Shown: positions 5,372-9,892 of the stretch, one piece after another
Layout of the letters: every line of letters begins with the position of its first letter
Position numbering within the stretch: position 1 is the stretch's first letter
Assembly (NCBI GenBank): GCA_964598695.1
Contig: CAZRDB010000188.1
Span: 1-9,892, forward strand
Source: CAZRDB01 sp964598695
Lineage (GTDB): Bacteria; Armatimonadota; Zipacnadia; UBA1398
Direction of reading: 5' to 3'
Length of the DNA stretch: 9,892 nt
Position numbers and translations under genes: made by a program
Notes under the pieces: generated by a model
What the model saw: only the letters and a program-made list of their open reading frames with translations
What the model was told of the DNA's origin: nothing
The model's database searches: none

Positions 5372-7411
5372 GTGGAAGGGCACGCGATCGTGGAGCGAGA
5401 GATAGAGACCCCGCAAGACCGCAGGGGGCTGCCCCGGTGGGCGCAGAAGGGCGTCACCTGGCGCTCCCTCCTCCTCACGCTGCTGCTTGCCCCCCTGTGC
5501 ATGTACTGGCAGGTCTTCATGGAGGTCGTCTTCTGGGTCGGCTCGCCGACGCTGGTCTCGTTCTTCTACCACATCATCTTCGTCCTGGTGGTGCTGTCGG
5601 CCGGCAACGCGCTGATCCGACGGTACCTCCCCAGGGCCGCGATGTCGCAGTCGGAGCTGTTGGTCGTGTACACCCTCCTGTGCGTCACCAGCGCCTGCGG
5701 CGGGTACGACTGGCTCCACTGGCAGTGGGCCGACATCGCCGGGCCGGTCTACCGCGCGACGCCGGAGAACCGCTGGCAGGAGGTCTTCTTCGAGCACCTG
5801 CCGCGCTCGCTGGTGGTGCAGGACAAGGCCGCGCTCAAGGGCTTCTACGAGGGCGGCAGCACGGTCCTCGGGTTCTACGGCAACCCGTCGGCGCTCGAGG
5901 CGTGGGCCGAGCCGGCGTTCTGGTGGATCATCATCCTGTCGCTCGCCTGGCTGGGGCCGCTCGGACTCTCCGTGCTGTTCCGCCGCCGCTGGCAGGAGAC
6001 CGAGAAGCTCACTTTCCCGATCGCCCAGGTGCCCTACGAGGTCACGAACCCGCGGTCGCACTTCCTGCGGGATCGCGCGCTGTGGTGGATGGTCGCCATC
6101 GTCACCGTGATCAACATCACCAATGGCCTCCACGTGCTCTCCCCCAAGTTCCCGCTGATCCCCATCGCGGCCGGTTTCGAGAAGAACACGAACCCGGCGC
6201 TCAACATCTCGAACGCGCTCACCGATCGTCCCTGGAACGCCGCGGGCCACGTCAGCCTCGCCTTCTACCCGATGATCGTCGGGCTCGGCCTACTGCTGCC
6301 GTCGGAGCTGGCGATCTCGTGCGTCGTGTTCTTCTTCTTCTTCAAGGCCCAGTGGATCGCCAAGTCGTGGCTCGGGCTCCAGGGACCGCCGGAGTGGCCG
6401 TTCCAGAAGGAGCAGTCGCTCGGGGGCTACCTGGGGATCCTCCTGTTCTCGCTCTGGATCGGTCGGTCGTACTACACCGCCGTACTGCGGGCGGTCCTTC
6501 GCCGGGATCGGGAGGTCGAGGCCGGCGAGCCTGCCTCCTACCGCGGCGCGGCGCTGCTGTTCGTGGCCTGCTTCGTGGGCCTCGTGGTCATCTCGATGAG
6601 CGCCGGGCCCAAGGGGATGCAGTTCGGCCAGGGCATGGGGTTGTGGCAGGCCGCGTTCCACTGGGGCGTCTACTACGTGCTCGCCCTGATCTGCGGCCGG
6701 ATCCGCGCCGAGATGGGCCTTCCCGTTCACGAGATCGAGCGCCTCGGCCCGGTCGTGCTCCTGGGCAACACGTTCTCGACCAAAGGCGTCGGCGCCCGCA
6801 GTCTCACCGTCGCCAGCACGTTCTTCGGCCTCAGCCGTGGGATGCGCTCAGTGGCGTTGCCCTTCCACAATGAGGGCTACTACCTGATGGAGCGGTCGCA
6901 TGGGAGTTCCCGGCGGCTCTACTGGGCCATGGCCGGTGCGCTGGTCCTCGGCACGGTGCTGGCGTGGGCGGTCTACCTGCCGGTCTTCCACTGGAAGGGC
7001 GCCGTCGCCAAGTGCCAGAACTACCCGGACTGGCACACGGGCGAGACCCTCGGTCAGCTCATGGGCTGGCTCGAGAACCCGCACAAGTTCGCCTGGAACC
7101 GCGTCATCCCGACCGGCCTGGGCCTGGTCTTCTACTTCGCGATGATGACCCTCAAGACGCGCGTCTCGTGGTGGCCGCTCCACCCGATCGGCTTCGCGCT
7201 CTCCTCGACCTGGTACATGCACCACATGTGGTGCCCGCTCCTGATCGCCTGGCTCCTCAAGTATTTCGTGACGCGCTACGCCGGCAACACCGGCACCCGG
7301 AAGCTGGTGCCCGTCGCGCTGGGTCTGATCCTCGGCGACGTCATGAGCGGCTGTGCCTGGACCATCTACGGCCTCATCAAGCAGAAAGAGGTCTACGCGT
7401 TCTTCCGGTAG
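5372..7411 (+). CDS. Large polytopic membrane protein, OPT-like (DUF6785/DUF6784 type)
   Basis: This 679-residue protein has a short polar N-terminus and many hydrophobic helices, for example about 30-55, 61-82, 94-109, 182-203, 238-254, 298-324, 351-369, 391-410, 428-443, 516-537, 581-596, 604-630 and 644-668. The segment ETEKLTFPIAQVP at 209-221, IRAEMGLPVHEIE at 444-456 and WWPLHPIGFALSSTW at 600-614 recall oligopeptide-transporter-superfamily proteins and the DUF6785/DUF6784 group. A transport role is inferred; no substrate is known. The GTG at 5372 has only weak GCAGGG upstream. A second GTG at 5390 has GGAAGGG 9 nt upstream and may be the real start, giving 673 residues. It is divergent from sdhB and probably stands alone. 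An (TTC)5 tract near 6329-6343 encodes a Phe run inside one helix. Confidence 0.8.
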   Translation: MEGHAIVEREIETPQDRRGLPRWAQKGVTWRSLLLTLLLAPLCMYWQVFMEVVFWVGSPTLVSFFYHIIFVLVVLSAGNALIRRYLPRAAMSQSELLVVYTLLCVTSACGGYDWLHWQWADIAGPVYRATPENRWQEVFFEHLPRSLVVQDKAALKGFYEGGSTVLGFYGNPSALEAWAEPAFWWIIILSLAWLGPLGLSVLFRRRWQETEKLTFPIAQVPYEVTNPRSHFLRDRALWWMVAIVTVINITNGLHVLSPKFPLIPIAAGFEKNTNPALNISNALTDRPWNAAGHVSLAFYPMIVGLGLLLPSELAISCVVFFFFFKAQWIAKSWLGLQGPPEWPFQKEQSLGGYLGILLFSLWIGRSYYTAVLRAVLRRDREVEAGEPASYRGAALLFVACFVGLVVISMSAGPKGMQFGQGMGLWQAAFHWGVYYVLALICGRIRAEMGLPVHEIERLGPVVLLGNTFSTKGVGARSLTVASTFFGLSRGMRSVALPFHNEGYYLMERSHGSSRRLYWAMAGALVLGTVLAWAVYLPVFHWKGAVAKCQNYPDWHTGETLGQLMGWLENPHKFAWNRVIPTGLGLVFYFAMMTLKTRVSWWPLHPIGFALSSTWYMHHMWCPLLIAWLLKYFVTRYAGNTGTRKLVPVALGLILGDVMSGCAWTIYGLIKQKEVYAFFR

Positions 7412-7415
7412 ACGA

Positions 7416-7455
7416 TGCCACAGCGCGGTGGTACCATCCTATGGGGAGGGTGGCA
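7416..7455 (+). repeat. Inverted repeat between the membrane protein gene and the HEPN-like pair
   Basis: TGCCAC at 7416-7421 pairs with GTGGCA at 7450-7455, and the intervening 28 nt contain the palindrome TGGTACCA. It begins 5 nt after the stop codon at 7411, so it could be a weak terminator or leader element. No T-run follows. Confidence 0.3.
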
Positions 7456-7471
7456 CGGGAGGCGCGAGGCC

Positions 7472-7909
7472 ATGGCGGTACACACCAGCAGCTTCTGGGG
7501 CACCGACGAGGGCCTGGCCCTCCGCCAGGTCGCGGCGGACCATGCGGCGCTGCCCGATCACGGGATCTCGATGGTAGTGGGGGTTCGCTCGGGCGAGGGG
7601 CCGAGTGCGGTCACCTACCTGATTGAGGTGGATCCGACCACGTACACGACGGGGGACCCGAGGTTCCGCACGTTCGCCTTCACGCTCCGGCCGGGGCAGG
7701 AACTCCCCGTCTCGTGCGAACCGATCCAGGTGCGCATCGCAATCACGCACCCCGACGACCTCTCCCTAGCACTGGAGTGGGGGAAGAGCGGACTCCGCGA
7801 GGTCATGCGCGGTGCCGATGCCGGCCTCCTGCACCCGAGCGCGCAGGGGCAGCTATCGGACCAACTCCGTTGCCTGTACGCAGCCCTTCAGGACCTGCGC
7901 GATGGCTAG
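7472..7909 (+). CDS. Hypothetical protein, 145 aa, upstream partner of HEPN-like gene
   Basis: I do not recognise this family with confidence. The 145 residues are soluble, mixed alpha/beta, without a signal peptide. A beta-turn-beta element MVVGVRSGEGPSAVTYLIEV lies near 34-53. A second strand IQVRIAITHPDD near 85-96 is followed by helices ending in REVMRGADAGLLHP. The shape is vaguely like a minimal nucleotidyltransferase (GSxxxG loop, then strand, then a closing helix), but the metal-binding Asp pair is absent, so this is only an idea. ATG 7472 has GGAGG 9-10 nt upstream; the frame is open from 7415 without a ribosome site. Its stop overlaps the next gene by 8 nt, which implies coupled translation. 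Codons ending in A or T (GTA, GTT, ATT) are a little commoner than in the sdh genes. Confidence 0.65.
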   Translation: MAVHTSSFWGTDEGLALRQVAADHAALPDHGISMVVGVRSGEGPSAVTYLIEVDPTTYTTGDPRFRTFAFTLRPGQELPVSCEPIQVRIAITHPDDLSLALEWGKSGLREVMRGADAGLLHPSAQGQLSDQLRCLYAALQDLRDG

Positions 7910-8444
7910 GCCGGCAGGCCCGCACAACTGGAGTGCCGCGCTGCTCGAGCAAGCCCGCATCGACTCAGACGCAGGATGTGTGCTGGACGCCTCGTCGGCG
8001 TCGGCCGGCCCCGGCGCTCGGGGGGCGCAGATGAGGGCCATCGCCATCCGCCTGTTCTGCCAGAGCCTCGAGAAGAGCCTCACTGCGGCTGCGGCCCGCT
8101 GGGCATCTGGCGCGGACTACCTCGTCGGCCACCAGCCGCTGAAGCTCATCTACAACCTGCAGGGCGAGATCTCTAACCTGCTGGTGAACCTGGAAGACGA
8201 GTTCGGCGCCGATGACCGGGCGCGCATCGCGGGCCTCCTTGACCTTGCCCCTCAAGGCAGCAGGGGCCAGCCGGCGCCCCTGCGCCGCAACACCGAGTAC
8301 CCGTGGTGGGGCGGCGACGTGGGCATCGTGCTGCCCCACGAGTCGCTCACGGTCGGTGACCTTGTTGAGGCGTGGGAGTACGCGCGGCGGGCCCACGACT
8401 GGGCACGCGATTACCTACGCGCAAGCCGTGTCGTCTCCCCCTGA
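7902..8444 (+). CDS. HEPN-domain-like protein, 180 aa
   Basis: The pattern fits the all-helical HEPN fold. Residues near 46-70 contain FCQSLEKSLTAAAARW, matching the QaaEkaLKA helix of the family. Next come GHQPLKLIYNL, like the usual H-x-L loop, then NTEYPWWGGD, like the RYP turn. The end SLTVGDLVEAWEYARRAHDW matches the closing helix, where T-x-x-x-A-x-x-x-x-x-A is typical. The RNase signature Rx4-6H was not found, so a non-catalytic or nucleic-acid-binding HEPN is likelier than a toxin RNase. The start ATG 7902 has AGGA 8 nt upstream and overlaps the previous stop (ATGGCTAG). HEPN proteins are commonly paired with a small partner in toxin-antitoxin or defence modules; this pairing is inferred from position. 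It converges on the phosphoesterase gene with a 6-nt gap. Confidence 0.65.
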   Translation: MARPAGPHNWSAALLEQARIDSDAGCVLDASSASAGPGARGAQMRAIAIRLFCQSLEKSLTAAAARWASGADYLVGHQPLKLIYNLQGEISNLLVNLEDEFGADDRARIAGLLDLAPQGSRGQPAPLRRNTEYPWWGGDVGIVLPHESLTVGDLVEAWEYARRAHDWARDYLRASRVVSP

Positions 8445-8450
8445 TGCTCC

Positions 8451-9473
8451 CTACTCCGTCGGCTTGGGCCACTCGAGTCGCGTCCCGGCGTCGAGGTCCT
8501 TCACTGCGGTCCACACCAGCCGGCCGCCGTCCACGTGCACCAGGCGCGCGAGGAGACCGCCCTCCTGCGAGAGCCCCGCATCCAGGCTGTAGTAGGTCGA
8601 GGTCAGGGTGAACTGGCGGTACCGCCCCTCCTCCTGGAGCGACGTGTAGTGGACGTGGCCACAGAAGAAGCCGGCGAAGCCCGGCGCCGCGAGGAGCTGC
8701 TCCTCGAGCGCGGTGTAGTCGGTCTGCTGGAACTTCGCGCCGCTCCGGTCGGCGAGCGGGTTGCCCGTGGGCCGCGTGTGGCGGTGGTCGAACGCGAGGA
8801 CGGTGCGGTCGCCCGCCGCGGCCAGCTCAGCGCCGAGCCACTCCGCCTGGGGGCTCTCCTGCTTGTACGACTCGGAGTCGAGACAGACCAGCCGGCAGCC
8901 CTGCCAGTCGAACGCGTAGCAGGCGCCGGTGGTGGCCATGCGCTCGGGCTCGAACTCCGGCCGGTCGCCGAAGGCCGCGAGGAAGCCCGCGAGGTCGGCG
9001 TCATGGTTGCCGCGGAGGATGTACGTGGGCGTCGTCGCGTGTCCCGCGAGGATCTCGGCGAACCGCGCCCACTCCTCGGGCTTGCCGTGGTCGGCGAGGT
9101 CTCCCGTGAGGATCACGAAGTCGGGCGCGGGCTCGAGCTTGGCGACGAGGTCGAGTGCCCGCGCCAGCTTGTCGCTCGGCCGGAAGGCTTTGAAGATCCC
9201 CCCGCCGTCCTCCGCCTCCGCGCCGCCGCCGATGTGCGTGTCGGAGAGCTGCACGAAGTACCGGCTCTCGCCCGTCAGGTGCTCGGCGAGGAACGCTCGC
9301 CCCTCGGCGACAGCCTCCTCCGGGGTGAGCTTCGCCGCCTGCTGCAGGGCGGCCGTCGCCACCGAGGAGGGGGCGGCCGGCGCGGCGAGCGCCGAGGCCG
9401 AGGCCAGGAGCAGTGAGGCGAGCAGCGCGAGCGGCAGCCACCGGCGCGCGGCGGCCTGGAGGAAGCGGGTCAT
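8451..9473 (-). CDS. Exported calcineurin-like metallophosphoesterase
   Basis: This 340-residue protein hydrolyses phosphoester bonds with two metal ions; its substrate is unknown. Residues 1-30 form a Sec signal peptide with hydrophobic core LPLALLASLLLASASALA and likely cleavage after Ala30; an RR at 10-11 makes Tat a weak alternative, so it probably acts in the periplasm or outside. All family motifs are visible: Asp78 and His80 (SDTHIG), Asp125 (GDLADHG), Asn157-His158-Asp159 (GNHD), His230/His232 (FDHRH), and His273/His275 (GHVH). The arrangement resembles class III cyclic-nucleotide phosphodiesterase-like proteins, but no substrate can be assigned. ATG 9473 overlaps the folC stop in ATGA and has AAAGGA 8 nt upstream, so translation may be coupled. 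A longer frame to 9566 lacks a ribosome site and would destroy the signal peptide. Confidence 0.9.
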   Translation of the reverse strand: MTRFLQAAARRWLPLALLASLLLASASALAAPAAPSSVATAALQQAAKLTPEEAVAEGRAFLAEHLTGESRYFVQLSDTHIGGGAEAEDGGGIFKAFRPSDKLARALDLVAKLEPAPDFVILTGDLADHGKPEEWARFAEILAGHATTPTYILRGNHDADLAGFLAAFGDRPEFEPERMATTGACYAFDWQGCRLVCLDSESYKQESPQAEWLGAELAAAGDRTVLAFDHRHTRPTGNPLADRSGAKFQQTDYTALEEQLLAAPGFAGFFCGHVHYTSLQEEGRYRQFTLTSTYYSLDAGLSQEGGLLARLVHVDGGRLVWTAVKDLDAGTRLEWPKPTE

Positions 9474-9892
9474 GGCGAGGTCCTTTCGCGATCGCTCTCG
9501 GGGAATGCGGCAATGCCCAGGGCTCGGAGCGCCTCGGCGACGACGTAGAGCGAGCCCGTTACACAAAGGACACCCGAGGCGCCCTCACGGCTTCGTCGGA
9601 GAGCCTCCTCGACCGATGAGGCGGTCTNNNNNNNNNNTAACACAATCTCACCCCGGGGGGCCACCAGGGTTACGGGGGGCTCCCACACCCACGCTTTGGG
9701 GGGAAAGACAGATGCGTGACCAAGCTCGGTGAGGCAGGCGGCAAGGGTGTGGGCCGGCATCGCCCGGGGGGTGCCGGCCGCGCAGACCACGATGCGTTCG
9801 AGCGGCGGCCCGTGCCGCGCGAGCGCCCCGACGAACTGCTCGGGCGACTAGTCGCCACTCAGCCCGACCACCAACCTGAGCGGCCTGGCGCC
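9470..9892 (-). pseudogene. folC: C-terminal end of folC (dihydrofolate/folylpolyglutamate synthase), partial, with in-frame TAG
   Basis: The frame encodes the C-terminal domain of the Mur-ligase-like FolC, which adds glutamates to folate in the cytoplasm. Visible signatures are RLVVGLSGD at the left of the domain, then SPEQFVGALARHG, and the end motif GVLCVTGSLYVVAEALRALG, which closes the family. Between GD and SPEQ there is a TAG (9850-9848) exactly where the family has the Lys of GDK; AAG to TAG is one base. A 10-N gap interrupts the frame at 9628-9637, and both flanks lie in the same frame only if the gap length is right. The N-terminus is off the right edge. An assembly or base-call error is likelier than true decay, since a FolC gene is normally essential. 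Confidence 0.7.
9628..9637. other. Assembly gap (10 N)
   Basis: Ten N bases mark a scaffold join of probably arbitrary size inside folC. The adjacent 9638-9720 sequence has several runs of six G and codons (TTA, GTA, TTT) rare elsewhere, suggesting poor sequence at the contig end. Confidence 0.95.

Noticed and set aside
5069..6250. Minus-strand frame of 393 codons covering the sdhB promoter region
   Set aside because: It overlaps the start of sdhB and the whole divergent spacer, and its Arg/Glu/Asp-rich composition is that of an antisense shadow.
5251..6873. Plus-strand frame of 540 codons overlapping the OPT-like gene
   Set aside because: It is rich in Arg, Pro and Gly as expected of a frame-shifted high-GC gene, while the other frame encodes clear membrane helices.
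7902..8444. HEPN-like protein as an active RNase toxin
   Set aside because: No Rx4-6H motif could be found in the expected region, so an RNase claim is not supported.
1..9892. CRISPR arrays, tRNA or rRNA genes, insertion sequences
   Set aside because: No regularly spaced repeats, cloverleaf sequence, transposase or terminal inverted repeats were seen on either strand.

Overview
The window is high-GC bacterial chromosome. The gene set is housekeeping plus small accessory genes, with strong Shine-Dalgarno sites and frequent GTG/TTG starts. A 10-N scaffold gap near the right end points to a draft or metagenome assembly. No marker fixes the taxon. The anchor subunits of succinate dehydrogenase resemble actinobacterial or archaeal-type anchors, and the large membrane protein resembles the OPT-like DUF6785/DUF6784 group that I associate with planctomycete- and armatimonadete-like bacteria. 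An uncultivated soil or sediment lineage is therefore a guess only.

Layout, left to right. Positions 1-349 (minus) hold the N-terminus of a GspE/PilB/MshE-type secretion ATPase with two cyclic-di-GMP-binding MshEN repeats; the rest lies off the left edge. Next on the minus strand are a 68-residue Cys-pair protein (441-647), a 108-residue HEAT-like protein (806-1132) and a cold-shock protein (1312-1518). The cold-shock gene has a recognisable promoter, TTGACA-17-TTCAAT, about 210 nt upstream. This gives a long leader of the kind known for cspA genes, and a 13-bp palindrome overlaps the -35 box. Hairpins and palindromes lie between these small genes.

Positions 1871-5159 (minus) carry a complete four-gene succinate dehydrogenase (complex II) operon. 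Read in its own direction the order is sdhB, an SdhD-like anchor, an SdhC-like anchor, then sdhA. This is not the common C-D-A-B order. Gaps are 7, 20 and 34 nt. All FAD, active-site and iron-sulfur ligands expected of a working enzyme can be seen, and both anchors have a His in helix I as well as helix II.

A 212-bp divergent spacer separates sdhB from a 679-residue polytopic membrane protein on the plus strand (5372-7411), probably an uncharacterised OPT-like transporter. After it comes an overlapping two-gene pair (7472-7909 and 7902-8444). The second member looks like a HEPN-domain protein and the first is unknown, possibly a degenerate nucleotidyltransferase-like partner. This pair is the best candidate in the window for an undescribed module.

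The right end is a minus-strand operon: the C-terminus of FolC (9470-9892) overlaps by ATGA the start of an exported calcineurin-like metallophosphoesterase (8451-9473). The folC sequence holds an in-frame TAG and the N gap, so it is either broken or badly assembled there. Apart from the HEPN-like pair, most of the window is ordinary core metabolism.
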